Origin: Lepidostoma basale
Taxonomy: Eukaryota; Arthropoda; Insecta; Trichoptera; Lepidostomatidae
NCBI GenBank assembly: GCA_022606425.2
Contig: JAHDVF020000729.1
Coordinates: 2,046,001 to 2,110,000, forward strand
Length of the DNA: 64,000 bases
Direction: 5' to 3'
A model generated the notes under the pieces. The model did no database searches. It was not told the origin of the DNA and worked only from the letters and a program-made list of their open reading frames with translations. Both the position numbers and the translations under genes were made by a program. Position 1 is the first letter of the stretch, and each line of letters starts with the position of its first letter. Of the stretch, positions 32,195 to 43,556 are shown piece after piece.

Positions 32195-32312
32195 AATATT
32201 TTTATGAGATCGTCGTGATAGTTATTTCGCAAACCTATGTTGGTATCATCAGGTTATTACAATTGAAGTTGTGTATAACACCTAATTGCGACAATCTCAT
32301 AAAAATAGTTAA
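32195..32312 (-). repeat. Foldback repeat with hammerhead-like motif (minus strand)
   Basis: The arms TTTTTATGAGATCGTCG and GACAATCTCATAAAAAT fold back. On the minus strand, 32252 down to 32215 reads CTGATGA, T, ACCAACATAGGTTTGC, GAAAT and AACTATC. CTGATGA and GAAA are intact. The hairpin stem is partly mismatched. Confidence 0.5.
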
Positions 32313-32579
32313 TAAATTGCGATACGGCATAATAACAGTTTTTCAATTTTAAAACATATAAAAAGGAGAAGTATTACAATATGGCGCAGTACACAGATGC
32401 CTTTGCTGCAGTGAACGTTGGGGGGCCTAACACAGCACCGGAAGAAGAATAATTACTATATGGTGCGTCGCCCAAAAAATGGATTATCTAAAATTGTGGT
32501 TTAAACATAACTGAAAGTAAACGATTAAGAATTCCTTAATAGTTAAATGTATTGTATAATTTAATTTGAAATAAAAAAA

Positions 32580-32672
32580 ATCGAGAGAAGTGCAGAAAAA
32601 AATCACGTGGCGGTCCTTTCTTTCTACCAACCCCTTCGGAGAGACATCGTGGTGGTTAGTTAGTAAGTCAGA
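32580..32672 (+). mobile_element. TTAG-tailed LINE 3' scrap
   Basis: TCGAGAGAAGTGCAGAAAAA, then CTTTCTACCAACCCCTTCGG and GTGGTGGTTAGTTAG. About 25 terminal codons remain, diverged. Confidence 0.6.
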
Positions 32673-32694
32673 TGAATGAAATAAAACAAAACTT

Positions 32695-32790
32695 ATAAAT
32701 CATCACGCCGTCTCCCTGGATAGGTAGGAAGAATGAATGGACTGTCACGCTATTCTTTCCTTGGATACTTCTCAAGAAAACTTTAATTCA
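32695..32790 (-). mobile_element. LINE 3' scrap, reversed
   Basis: ATCACGCCGTCTCCCTGGAT, then CACGCTATTCTTTCCTTGG. It is the last 25 or so codons of the same LINE, lying head-to-head with the scrap at 32580. Confidence 0.6.
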
Positions 32791-33044
32791 GAATCAAATC
32801 TACTCATTTTATTTTGTTTTATAATGAGTAAAGCAATGAGCTGTTAGTATTAATTGATTCATTAAATTTAATTAGATGTTTAAAAATCTCTTTGTTTTAT
32901 CTAAGGACTAATCCTAATCTTTGTGATTAGAAGTCACGACTCGTAAGAAAACTTGCTCTCGGGTCTCCCTTCAGCTGTTGGCCAGGTGTGGTCAACGCAA
33001 TCTATCGATTGACTTTCACTTGAAGAATAAGAAATGATAATTTT

Positions 33045-33655
33045 AATTTTGTTATCGCAAACAAAAACCTATCCAAAAAATCTAGAATGGCAGTGCACAA
33101 TGGTGTTCTTCTACCGATTCTTATGTATATGGAAGCGAAGTATGGAACTGGCAAAAGAAGGATGAAAATAGAATAATTGCAGTAGAAATGAGATCTCTCA
33201 GACGAATGTGTGCATACTCTGTGTATGATAGTGTCAATTGAAAATATAAGAAATGAATGCGGTGAGAATGATGGTGTTATGAACAAAATAATGAAAGGAT
33301 GCGGTGAGAATGATGGTATTTTGAACAAAATAATGAAAGGATCATTAAGATGGTTTGGACATATGGAAAGAATGAATGAAGAAAAAATGGTAAAAAGATT
33401 ATATGTTAAGGATGAAAATGGAACCTAAAATAGAGGAAGACCGAGGAAAACGTTGCACGATCAAATAAATCAAATAATGAAGGTCGGCCATGTGAGGAGT
33501 CAGAGAAATCGACGTGCGTGCATGACACGATGTTTGAATGTTGAGGAAGCGAGAGAAATATGTCAGGAAAGAGAAGTGTGGCAGTCCATTATTTCTGTCT
33601 ACCCCTTCGGGGAGACGGCGTAATGGTTAGTTAGTTAGTAAGTTAGTTAGTTTTA
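33045..33655 (+). mobile_element. TTAG-tailed RTE-like LINE fragment, subfamily A, with internal 42-bp duplication
   Basis: Starts at VIANKNLSKKSRMAVHNGVL. Frameshifts occur near 33125 and 33230. A 42-base tandem duplication (33259-33300, repeated from 33301) adds 14 codons in frame (CGENDGVMNKIMKG). It ends in GGCGTAATGGTTAGTTAGTA. Confidence 0.82.
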
Positions 33656-33835
33656 ATTTTAATTTGCTCCTTTGAAAACCAGCATTACGTAGAAGTCTAG
33701 ATAATATATTTAGCAACGTGCGTATAGATCCTCCCGTTACTGAGGTTTTGAAGATTGTTGAAGCCCACATCTTGAGGGTTAGTCAAAACAAAACTTCTCT
33801 TATATAAGCAATCACTTTAACAACACTTTAAACAT

Positions 33836-34080
33836 TTTTTCCATCAGATTGTCTCCATCCACTGCTGAACGTAAGCCTCTCCATTCCCACGCCATCCCTA
33901 TCGGTCTCTCGCCAGTGTTCTGCAGGCCCTTCCCGCACATTATCATCGCTTCATCTGGTAGGCTGTCTTCCGACACTTCTTCGGTCCATCCTTGGGTCAC
34001 CTTCTGGCTCCATTTTCCATCATCCCGTCGGCACACATGACCAGCCACGTCATCCTCGCAAAGCATACGCCCACATTTTC
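33836..34080 (-). pseudogene. RT C-terminal fragment of another non-LTR element
   Basis: Minus strand: AGHVCRRDDGKWSQKVTQGW resembles the AGHV-C-R-x-D-x-RW block near the C-terminus of RTE-type RTs, followed by MAWEWRGLRSAVDGD. Frames are mixed. Family assignment is inferred. Confidence 0.55.
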
Positions 34081-34089
34081 ATTATTTAC

Positions 34090-35220
34090 AATTTCTTCAA
34101 TTTCAACCATTCCTTTGTGCTGTGGATTCACTTTGGAATAATATAAAAAAATTAGCCTTGTATTTGCGCAATACTTCTTATTATGAGGCTATAACTTTCG
34201 AAAAATATCCAAGTTATAGAAATCCGAGCACAAAGTAACGGCGAATATAAAAGAAATTCTAAAAGTAAGTATAGCTTCACACAAAAAAATATAGGGAGTT
34301 ATAAAATATGAATATAAGCTTTGAAAATGTTTTTTTAAGAGCTATTCAAATGGTTTTCGTATTTGTAAATAATCGTGGTCACTCATTTTGTTATATTATT
34401 ATTCAAGTCAAATTTAAAATAATCTTGCGGGGGTTAGTAGGATCGTGGTTTATCGCAGATTGGGCACCCCTACACTCTTAGCTTTATCTCCGGAGATCTC
34501 TGTATAGTAAAATTGGCAGACTCATTATTATTTCGTATTCATAATCCGGATTGTAAAACTTGGAAATTTATAACATAAATCCGAAAGTTTGCAGAGGCAA
34601 TCTCCCGGATAACCTCTTTGTCTAAATTCATAATCTCGGTTTAAGATTCAAGAATTCTATTCGGGTTAGTTTTTCCAGAGCGATAACATTGTTTCTCATT
34701 TTACTTGAATTCTAAAGTATTTAAATTTTTAGTGAGGTCAGCCAAAATTTCAAGAAGATCGTAACATAATAAACGTTATTATTTTAAATATTTTTTATTT
34801 TATTCACATCGAATTTGTATTTGCATATTATCAAACATATAGTCGTTCTTATTTTTTTTCTTAAACCACCGACTTGTTTTACAGACAACTTGTTCCGATA
34901 TTATTCTTATTTTGTTACGGTAATTTCGTAAACATAATGGTACGCTCATTTTTTATACTTTTGTTTACAAGATTACCACAAGGAAATGGCATTAGAATTT
35001 ATCAAATAATCTCCAAACTGAGTAGAAAAAGCAGTAATTATTATGCAGAAAAATTGAATTCAAGTTCCTTGGATTCGGAAACAATCGTTTTGTCCCCGAG
35101 ACCACCCGGTTTGATGTGTTTTTTGAAAAGGACACCTGCAATTTTCAAGTATAAGATTAATTTGAATATAAATGAAACTGCAATTAGAATTGCTGTTGAA
35201 TAATTATAACTATTAATACA
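34090..35220. other. Stretch with a unique block at 34420-34660
   Basis: No gene is recognised. 34420-34660 (GCACCCCTACACTC, TCTCCGGAGATCTC) has no other copy here and higher GC. The open frame at 34874-35203 matches no family I know. Confidence 0.35.
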
Positions 35221-35228
35221 TATAATAG

Positions 35229-35310
35229 TCGGGTGGTAGTTTAGGGGATAGAACGCTTGGCTCTTGATCCAGGGGACTTGGGTTCAAGCCCAGACATGAC
35301 CAGATTCCTT
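35229..35310 (+). repeat. tRNA-like SINE head (second SINE family)
   Basis: The A-box-like TAGTTTAGGGGATAG and the B-box-like GGTTCAAGCCC are spaced as in a tRNA. The acceptor arms do not pair properly, so it is a tRNA-derived SINE head or tRNA pseudogene. It differs from the SINE at 38684. Confidence 0.5.
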
Positions 35311-35369
35311 CTTCATAATAATGGATATTTTCTGCTCACATTGAAGATAACAGCCATATTGAAGGTTCC

Positions 35370-35500
35370 CTATAAATCTTTGAAACTTCGACATGTTTCA
35401 AAGATTTTATACCTTCGTAATCGGGTGAACGATAAAAACTCGATTATGAAGGTGTGCAACATTCGAAACATGTCTAGAAAAACATTATTTAAATAAATTT
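35370..35500. repeat. Foldback repeat with GAAACATGTC arms
   Basis: The left arm (GACATGTTTCAAAG...CCTTCGTAATCG) and right arm (CGATTATGAAGGTG...CGAAACATGTC) are inverted copies. It has the hammerhead-like order, but with the core altered to ATTATGA/ATTACGA. It directly follows the SINE head, so it may be part of that SINE. Confidence 0.5.
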
Positions 35501-35536
35501 TTCGTATAAAGCTTTTTACTTTGTGGTAAGGCATTT

Positions 35537-35822
35537 TATTATTTTTTTTATTATTTGTATTTAAAATAAAATAAAATAAAAACATTGCATTTTGTTTTTC
35601 ACCACTATGCGGTTATTTTAATTACCGACTAGTTTTGCTTGTACACAAGCTTCCGCAGGGCTTCGTAGTAACAGGACTTTGTAACCTGTTATTACGAAGC
35701 CCTGAGGAAGCTTGGGTACAAGCGAATCTAGTCGGCAATTAAGATAACCGCATAGTGGTGAAAAACAAAGTGCAGTGTTTTTAGTTTATTTTATTTTAAA
35801 TACAAATAATAAAAAAATATTA
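35537..35822. repeat. 286-bp near-perfect palindrome with two facing hammerhead-like motifs
   Basis: Arms 35537-35672 and 35686-35822 fold back on a loop of about 13 bases. The right arm has CTGAGGA-A-GCTTGGGTACAAGC-GAATC-TAGTC (35702-35733). The left arm has the same order on the minus strand with CTGCGGA and AAAAC (35658 down to 35627). The right-arm copy can also form stem I: GCC with GGC, and GTTAT (35688-35692) with ATAAC (35744-35748). Confidence 0.7.
35688..35748 (+). ncRNA. Hammerhead-like motif with stem I
   Basis: Order 5' to 3': GTTAT, internal loop, GCC, CTGAGGA, extra A, a perfect 5-bp hairpin (GCTTG...CAAGC), GAATC, TAGTC, GGC, internal loop, ATAAC. A15 of GAAA is T here, so catalysis is doubtful for this copy. 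Confidence 0.45.
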
Positions 35823-35829
35823 AAATTCA

Positions 35830-36410
35830 TAATCAATTCGTCATTATGGAATTTCACAGTGTTAATTCTTTAATTATTCTGATTTTGAAATTTGGTTTGG
35901 TTCATGTGGTGCGGTGCTCCTGTAAATTTGGAGAAATTTCGTGTTTAAGTGAATTGTTTTGGTCAATTTAACTGTTGCCGCACTTTATAATAGTAAATTG
36001 TGACACGTAATACGTTTGTACTGTTTTGCTGTTAAAATTATGTTAGTTTTATCGTTTTTATAAAGAATTTTGACAGGTGTAAAAATAAATTTTGCATTTG
36101 TTCCAATGACAATTTGAACAATTTCTTCAATATTATTTTTAAGTTCTTGCTGTTGAAGTGCCTAATTACAGCTAATTTAAAAAATGGTGGATACGTGTAA
36201 CATAAATTAAATTAACACAAAAGTCCGGATCTTCCATGTCAAAATGTGCAACATCGAAAAAAACATTATGTGTGGATACGTGGAACATAAATCAAATAGA
36301 CAATACGAGTATGTGCACCATCTAAAAATAACATTTTGTGTTAAATTATTTTTATTTTGTTATTTTATTTTATATCATTATATTTTATATTATTTGTTTT
36401 ACATTTATTT
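35830..36410. other. AT-rich stretch, nothing recognised
   Basis: Contains a degenerate direct repeat (GGATACGTGTAACATAAAT / GGATACGTGGAACATAAAT near 36189 and 36273) but no gene. Confidence 0.4.
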
Positions 36411-36439
36411 TGTGAGTGTTGTACGATCGAAGTGTGCGC

Positions 36440-36602
36440 GGGAGATGCCTATTGGTGGCGATGAGGTTCGCAACCCATCACACCGCGTCCCCCGCGGGGC
36501 GAAAAGAGAAGGATGGTGTGCCGCATCGGTAAAAGTGTGACAGTCCATTCTTTCTGCCTACCCTTTCGGGGAGACGGCGTGATGGTTAGTTAGTTAGTTA
36601 TT
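36440..36602 (+). mobile_element. Chimeric LINE tail, copy 2 (longer)
   Basis: Non-LINE sequence (GATGCCTATTGGTGGCGATG, CACCGCGTCCCCCGCGGGGC) joins GAAAAGAGAAGGATGGTGTG and then the LINE C-terminus with the TGG-to-TGA change, ending GGCGTGATGGTTAGTTAG. See 16808. Confidence 0.7.
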
Positions 36603-36609
36603 TAGTTAA

Positions 36610-37345
36610 TTCTTTAAGTTTATCAAATAAAATAAAATAAACAGTTGTTAAGCTACAAAAAAAAACCAAATATCGTTCAATAGCTTTAATAAATCTTGTA
36701 ACCTTATTTAAAAAAAATGTCTTTGGCATTTCAGCATTAAAATGTCCCCTCAATTTACATTTCATTTTCATTCGTCCTATCGCTATCGGTTTTTTAGGAT
36801 TCGCGGTACTTTTCATGATTGGTTTATGTATCGAGGTATCTACGTAATAAAATACAGAAATATAGATCGGGCATAACATTATCACTCGCCAAACAAGAAG
36901 GGGGATTAGATGCGAAATGTCCGCACGATTTCCCCGCGTAAACATTGTGGCAATTAACCAAAAACACATACAGATTTTTTTTTACTAGAGCCGAGTCTCG
37001 ATTTTGATGATTCCCGGGAATCAATTTTAATGAAGACTTAACCAAATAAACAGCTTTGTTATGCAGTAGGTAAAGTACCTTTTGTGCTTAAGGGGTTATA
37101 CGCAAGAAGGCGAAAAAAAAAACGAAAAAACAAATTATGGTTTTTGTAATGCCTAATGAATGGCGTCTAATCGAAAATCCGGGTTCTTCTTTAACACTCT
37201 GAAACGAATGCAATATTATCTTGTGAATAAGCAGGATGCAAGCGTGTTGGTTGTCTTTGGTCTAACGCAGTATCAGTCCTTTCAATTTTTTAAATTACAC
37301 TTTATAATACAATATGACGATAGTCCAATTCTTCTTCTTCAATTC
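36610..37345. other. AT-rich stretch, no gene recognised
   Basis: The open frames at 36598-36969 and 36824-37045 match nothing I know. No repeat boundary is visible. Confidence 0.4.
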
Positions 37346-37352
37346 TTCTTCT

Positions 37353-37905
37353 TGAGAAGAATTGAACTTAGCTGGGCAGCTTTCGGAAACATGCGTTACA
37401 TCATTAAAAACTAGAAAATACCGATCAACCTGAAACGAAATATCTATGAAGCCTGCGTTCTGCCAGTTGGTACTCATGGTCTTGAAACTGTTACATTGTC
37501 CAAACAAAGTGCCGAGAAACTACGAGTGACCCAAAGAGCCATGGAAAGAGCCATGTTAGGAATAATTCTAAGAGACAGAGTCAGAAACGATACGGTGGGA
37601 GAAAAAACAAAGGTCACTGACATCATCCACCGGGTGGCGACTCTAAAATGGCAATGGTCAAGTCACGTAGGCAGAAGCTCAGATGAAAAGTGGACAAGAA
37701 GACTTCTAACTTGGAGACCGCGGACGGCGAAGAAAGGTGCAGGGCGACCGCAACTACGGTGGAAGGATAATCTGAACAGACACGTCGGAATAACCTGGAT
37801 GCAGTCTGCACAGGACAGAGTGACATGGAAGCGAATGGAGGAGGCCTATGTCCAGGAGTGGACGGGAATAGGCTGAGGAAGAAGAAGAAGATGAAGATGA
37901 CGATA
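37353..37905 (+). pseudogene. RTE-type reverse transcriptase C-terminal domain, one stop
   Basis: One frame throughout: RRIELSWAAFGNMRYIIKN, in-frame TAG at 37412, KIPINLKRNIYEACVLP, TLSKQSAEKLRVTQRAMERA, DRVRNDTVGEKTKVTDIIHR, LKWQWSSHVGRSSDEKWTRR, GAGRPQLRWKDNLNRHVGI, MEEAYVQEWTGIG-stop, then a GAAGAAGAAGATGAAGATGA tail. It is the best-preserved copy of this RTE family here. The RT core and endonuclease are absent. Confidence 0.9.
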
Positions 37906-37954
37906 ATGACGACCACTGTAAATATCGCGTAATGTATGAAAAATAAAACTAATT

Positions 37955-38400
37955 AACTAACCATCACGCCGTTTCTCCGGAGGGGTCGGCCGAGAGGATG
38001 GACCATCATACCGTTTTGTACTGACATATCTATCTATCTTCCTCTACATTCATACATCGTTACATGCATGCTCGTCAATTTTTCCGGCTTCGTATATGGC
38101 CGCCTTTCAGAATTTAATTGAATTTGGTCATATCATGATTTCCTTGGTCTTCCACGGCTTTTATTTCCACTCAGACTGCTTGTATTCAACATTTGAGCCT
38201 TTTTTCTCTAGTTCATTCGTTCCATATGTTCAAACCATCTCGGGATCCTTTTGTAATTTTACTTTTGATATAATCATATCCCTTACATTTCTTTCTTGTT
38301 TCGTCGTTCAGTACTCTATCATACTATATGTCGTTTTCCGTACATTCTTCTCAGTGACCCCATGTTACGGCATTTATTCTACTTACTACGTAAAATATTT
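37955..38400 (-). mobile_element. TTAG-tailed RTE-like LINE fragment, subfamily B
   Basis: The reversed tail AACTAATTAACTAACC is followed by ATCACGCCGTTTCTCCGG and the C-terminal domain with many substitutions, to about 38400. It is an older copy. The plus-strand open frame here is a shadow. Confidence 0.78.
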
Positions 38401-38479
38401 TTTGCGAAACGCTCATTTTCATATTATTATAGAGCTGAATGAATTGGACGTGTTGTTCTGTACTATACGATGATAAAAT

Positions 38480-38680
38480 AAGATAATATAACAAATGCCA
38501 AACCATGCTCTTTTCATACGTCAATTAAAAATAATGGTGGCATGAAATGACCGAATTGACAGCCGTTAAAAAAATTCCCTAATGGAAAATTCTTTATAAA
38601 CGTCTGTTATCTAAAACATTTATCATATTATATTTTATGAGGGTGACTGTTTTGCCTTGCTAAAATGATATACTATTGTT
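38480..38680. other. AT-rich stretch, nothing recognised
   Basis: Spacer between the LINE fragment and the SINE pair. Confidence 0.4.
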
Positions 38681-38683
38681 AGA

Positions 38684-38942
38684 TGACCTTCGTGGCCGAG
38701 TGGTAAGTGCATTGACTGCCACCCCGAAGGTTCCGGGTTCGATTCCCGGCGAGGGCAATGTGATTGTCACACTGTCTTTAGTCTGGTGTAGAATTCACGT
38801 GACACTAAAATGGCGATAGATTAGTTCCCTATCACTTGTCACGAGAATCACTATGATGCTGTCATAATAGTAATAATAATAATAAAAAAATAAATAATAT
38901 TAATAATAATAATTATAATAATAATAATAATAATATTTTTTT
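38684..38942 (+). repeat. tRNA-derived SINE with (AAT)n tail
   Basis: The tRNA-like head GACCTTCGTGGCCGAGTGGT (A box) and GGTTCGATTCCCGG (B box) is followed by a unique body (GTCTGGTGTAGAATTCACGT, ATCACTTGTCACGAGAATCA). The tail is an imperfect AAT repeat to 38942. The acceptor stem does not pair as in a functional tRNA. Other copies: 38945, 56030, 21195, 61150. Confidence 0.8.
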
Positions 38943-38944
38943 TT

Positions 38945-39212
38945 ATGTATGCAACAGGTTGTTCGAACCTAATTACTGTATACAATTTATTTTTTAGCTA
39001 ATATATTGATTCTCGTGACGTGTGATAGGTCGCCAATCTATCGCCATTTTATTGTCACGTGAATTATACACCAGACCCTTTGGTCTGGTGTATAATTCAC
39101 GTGACCCTTTGGTCTTTACAGTGTGACAATCACACTGCCATCGCCGGGAATCGAACCCGTAACCTTCGGTATGGAAGTCAGAGCTGTTACCACTCTGCCA
39201 CGAAGGTCGTCA
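38945..39212 (-). repeat. tRNA-derived SINE, inverted copy with internal duplication
   Basis: Minus orientation, tail-to-tail with the copy at 38684. The segment GGTCTGGTGTATAATTCACG occurs next to its own inverted copy (39040-39110), so the body contains a local inversion or fold. The head ends at GCCACGAAGGTCG (39208). Confidence 0.75.
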
Positions 39213-39215
39213 TAC

Positions 39216-39369
<154 letters not shown>

Positions 39370-39374
39370 CATCA

Positions 39375-40500
39375 TTTTTAAAAATAGTTTTTTTTTAAAA
39401 CAAAATATTTAATTTTGAGTTTTGCCACATTATTCAACACTTTGCTGTTTATAGATTTTAAAGTAAAAATAATTCATTTCTATATTAGGATTTCAGAACG
39501 ACACAAAACAAAAAAACAAAGAATTTGATCAAAATAACTAAAAAAAATTTAAAGGATTTTCTTATACAACTTTTCCTTGTAAAATCCCCTAAAGGAGCGT
39601 TAACGTTATACATTTAAAAACAAAGCTTTGTGATTTAAAGTTGCACGATTTCAGTGGCGCCACGTAAACTGTTAAAATCTCTAACAAGTTGTGGAGCAAA
39701 ACATCTCAGAATGAGAGCAGACAAATTGGTATCAATATAAAAAGATTTTATAATGAGCTCTCTCCTGAGGTGTAGGACGGCGAATACAAATAGATTAAGT
39801 AATGTACATAAAACCTCAAAGTTAAGAGCCCGTAAAACTGCGCTGACATTGAAGGGAATTCGTCAACTGAATGTTTGTAAGGTCGTAAAAGAAAGCGAAT
39901 TTTCCATTTCGTTCGGTACTTGAGCCCCCTTTCCTCTCGTTTTGCCACGTTTGCGTTTCAATTGAATATCCAATGTAATTTTAAAAAGCCACTTACAATT
40001 GAGTGGAAATGAGGAACCTACTTTTTCATCGCGTTTTCATTAGTTTTCTTTTCATATTCGATATTTTTTCAACCACAATCCCTGAAAAATTTTTCCGAAT
40101 TATGTTTTAAATAATTTATTTATTTGACGATTTTTGTAATGAATTAAAATATCATTTTTTTCACTTTGAGTTTTACACCAATAACACCGTTTAAATCGTT
40201 TCCCAGATGATGAAGGTGTAATAACTTCAAAACACGTCGAGAAAAGTAAACTCTAAAGTAGAACAAACAGTGTTTTAATTCATAAAAATGTCATAATGGG
40301 ATTTCACAGTATTAAAGCCATAAGTTTATCAAAAATTTATTCATTTATTCACCTAATGCTTCCTAGCAGTATTGAAAAGATTTTTCTATATATACCCTTA
40401 ACATTCTACAAGAAAAACTTGACTTCCAAGTTTCCTTTCTGTGGTCTTTTTTTAACGCTTATGACATATAATTATTAAATACAACCATGTTTTTTTAAAC
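39375..40500. other. AT-rich stretch, no gene recognised
   Basis: Includes a degenerate member of the foldback class at 40200-40245 (ATGATGA-A-GGTGTAATAACTTC-AAAAC-ACGTC). Open frames match nothing I know. Confidence 0.4.
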
Positions 40501-40507
40501 TATTATC

Positions 40508-40571
40508 ACTTTTGTCTTTATTTTGACAGCGACTGGTTTCACCAGGCTTGCTGTCAAAATAAAGACAAAAG
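40508..40571. repeat. Perfect 23-bp foldback with collapsed hammerhead-like centre
   Basis: The arms ACTTTTGTCTTTATTTTGAC and AGC (40508-40530) and their exact inverse (40549-40571) enclose, on the minus strand, AAGCCTGGTGAAACCAGTC. This keeps GAAAC-CAGTC but lacks CTGANGA, as if the core were deleted. Confidence 0.6.
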
Positions 40572-40579
40572 TGGAATTA

Positions 40580-42010
40580 GTTAAAAAAATTGGTTTTATT
40601 TAATTATTGTTTAAAATGAATTTCCATCAAGAGATATCAGTTAAATCATTTGATAAACTTATTATTATACATTAGAACCAAGCGATAATTCCTTGGTTTG
40701 TTCACATAAAAAAAAGCTAATAAACAAGACATTAGATATATTTTTCCTATTCAAATGAATTCAACATTCATCGTCAAGAAAACTATATAAATGTTATAAA
40801 ACTTGAGTTTAACTAATTAATGAAGGCTTAATACCTTCAAACCATGGCAAAACAAGTTGGAAAACTATGCAAACGCCTTAAGATTATCAGAGAAGAACAA
40901 TATCATGTTTTTTTAAATGATTTACGATCGGTTTCAAAATCTTGAATATTTAAAAAAGAATTCGTATCATTTCTTGTCGATAACTACACCATCAAATATA
41001 TTGTTGACAGGAATGATATTGTGTGTTAAAAGAAATCTTTCGCAAAAATGAACCATTAGGGCACAATTCCAAAACTGTGCTCGTGAATTAATGGGATAGC
41101 TTCGGAAGTGTTACAAAAGCGTAGGATTTAAGATGCGTATCAATAAATTAATCAAAAAAAAAATTATCTCTTACTCTACACAATTCTATCTCTCATTTGT
41201 ATTTATAGATTTGGAATATCCTTATTAGGTAAGAAAATATAAAAAGGCGAAAACTGAAATTATTTTTCTAGTATTCTGAAATTAGATTTCATACGCAACC
41301 GATAGTACCTACCGCCTACTCAGTCGATTTATTCCAGAAAAAAACTTGTAAGCAATTTTTCCATCAATTTGCTTAGCACGCACTCGAATCTGAGTGATTT
41401 ATTACTCCTGCATATGTAATATTTTTATGTATTTGTCTGATATATTATGCTTACAAATGTACCATATATCTACACAAAATATTTCATTATTTAATCTGTG
41501 GTCTTATCAAAATAACATTACTGAATAGTTTATTTCATTTCAACTATTGATCACTCATACTGCCTACCGATTTTAATACCTTAATAGGTACTTAAATGTG
41601 TCGATTTATACTCGCGCTCGAGAATACATACATGCGTTGTGAGAACGAGCGATACCATTACGTGAGACACATTTGATACTGTGAGTGACTTATCTCCGAT
41701 TTTCGATAAAATGCTTATTTTTTATGTATTTTTTTTATGTAATAATACAATGATTTAGATAGGTGTATTAATATGTGTAACAGAGGAATTTTAACAATCT
41801 TAAAGCACTATAGATTACAATATATTTAAAGATTATAAAAAATTGTAACAAGCGATGCATACTAGCTACAAAGTATCAGTAAGGGAATTATAAGACAACA
41901 TAAAAAAATAAAAAGTAGCTTTAAGAGACATGATCTCATTATAACGACTTTTATTTTTGTTTGTTCTTTGAAATATTATTATTATTGTATGTATTTTTTC
42001 GATCGCAACA
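40580..42010. other. AT-rich stretch, no gene recognised
   Basis: No coding family or repeat end. A foldback-class trace (ATGAAGGCTTAATACCTTC) lies at 40820-40845. Confidence 0.4.
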
Positions 42011-42014
42011 ACAA

Positions 42015-42450
42015 CAACCATTACAAACCATCATACCGTTTCATCGAAAGGGTAGGGAGAGAGAATATACTGCTACATTCTATCCAGGCATACCTGTTTA
42101 GCTTCCTCCACATTCATACAGCTAGTCAAACATGCATGTCGATTCTTCAGACTTTTAACATGATTGACCATTAAAATTTGATTGATTTAATCATGCCATA
42201 TTTTCCTCGGTCTTCCTCGTCTCCGTACTCCATTGACATCATTAAAGTATACTTTCACGCGTTCAACGTGACCAAATCAACACAGTGATCCTTTCAAAGT
42301 GATTTCTTTCGCTCTACATTCCTTCCTAATATCGGCATTTGAAACTTTGTTGTACATAATTTTATCACACAAACATCTAAGAGATCACATCTCTACCACA
42401 TTTATCTTGGTCTCATCATTTTTTTGGCAGTTTGATGCTTCACTTCCGTA
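42015..42450 (-). mobile_element. RTE-like LINE fragment, subfamily C (TTG tail)
   Basis: The reversed tail is GCAACAACAACAACC (not AACTAACT), then ATCATACCGTTTCATCG and the C-terminal domain to the EVEMRSL region near 42400. Multiple indels. Confidence 0.75.
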
Positions 42451-42459
42451 AGTAGATTG

Positions 42460-43030
42460 GGAATTGAGTAATTAAATCAAAACGAAATGAAGTTATGATT
42501 ATATTATAAAATCTGTCACGCTCGTAAATTTGAAATAAAATATGAACCATGTAATTATGTTTAGCCGAATCGGACGAAACTTAATGGGTACGTTTAATAC
42601 CGGGCAGGCCTTGGTCCTTTCTCTGCTTTAATGAGCGGTGGCGTCCTAGCTTTATAGTGTTAAAATGGTGAATTTAATTGTCGGGCGGCGCACCCCAACG
42701 TCGCACACAGAGGGGGGCACTCGAGATTGTGCTGCACCACTGTACACGGTGGACTCAACACTTCTGCTGCGAGACACGTAGCTTTATTTGTTTAAAAGTG
42801 GTTTTCTCACTGTTTTGCACGGAACTTTTATATCGTGGTAACTTTGCGAGACGGCAGTAAGATACACGATGAAAATGGCCAAGTAATACTTGTATTTATC
42901 ATTAACTTTTTACACCGAAGAAGGATGAGAATCATCAGCAAAATGTACGTTTAAGTACTTTGTGGTTATACATTTAATCCTCTGTGCTTTTTCAGATGCC
43001 CTTTCTCAGTTTAGAAATTTTATAAATATT
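42460..43030. other. Stretch with a GC-richer block at 42580-42860
   Basis: The block (GGGCGGCGCACCCCAACGTC, GTACACGGTGGACTCAACAC) is single-copy here. A short open frame at 42678-42860 matches no family I know. It could be a remnant exon or a regulatory block. Confidence 0.35.
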
Positions 43031-43039
43031 AATTTAAAA

Positions 43040-43556
43040 AGCTAAAATGGCAATCCACAATGGTGTTCTTGTACCGACCCTTATGTATGGAAGTGAAGCA
43101 TGAAATTAGCAAAAGAAGGATGAAAGTGGAATAAATGCAGTAGAAATGAGATCTCTTAGACGAATGTGTGCATACTCTGTGTATGATAGAGTGTCAAATG
43201 AAAATATAAGAAGTGAATGCGGTGCAAATGATGGTGTTATGAACAGAATAATGAAAGGATCATTAAGATAGTTTGGACACATGCAAAAAATTAATGAAAA
43301 AATAATGGTATTTTTTTATGTTATCGATGTAAATGAAACTAGAACTAGAGGAAGACCGAGGAAAACGTGGCCCAATCAAATAAATCAAATATTTATTGTC
43401 GGCCATGAGAGGAATTAGAGAAATCGACGCGTGCGTGACACGATGTATGAATGTTGAGGAATCGAGAGAAATGTTAGGAAAGAAAAGTGTGGCAGTCCAT
43501 TCTTTCTGCCTGCTCCTTCGGGGAGACGGAGTGATGGTTAGTTAGTTAGTTAGTTT
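43040..43556 (+). mobile_element. TTAG-tailed RTE-like LINE fragment, subfamily A
   Basis: From KAKMAIHNGVLVPTLMYGSE to GGAGTGATGGTTAGTTAGTT. Several stops (including KLAKE and the I-to-stop in LR-stop-FGHM) and a deletion near 43310. Confidence 0.8.

Noticed and set aside
38684..38760. Possible tRNA gene
   Set aside because: A and B boxes are present but the acceptor arms do not pair, and several dispersed copies share a SINE body, so it is a SINE head.
40508..40571. Functional hammerhead at the 40508 foldback
   Set aside because: GAAAC-CAGTC is present on the minus strand but the CTGANGA box is missing, so it cannot form the core.
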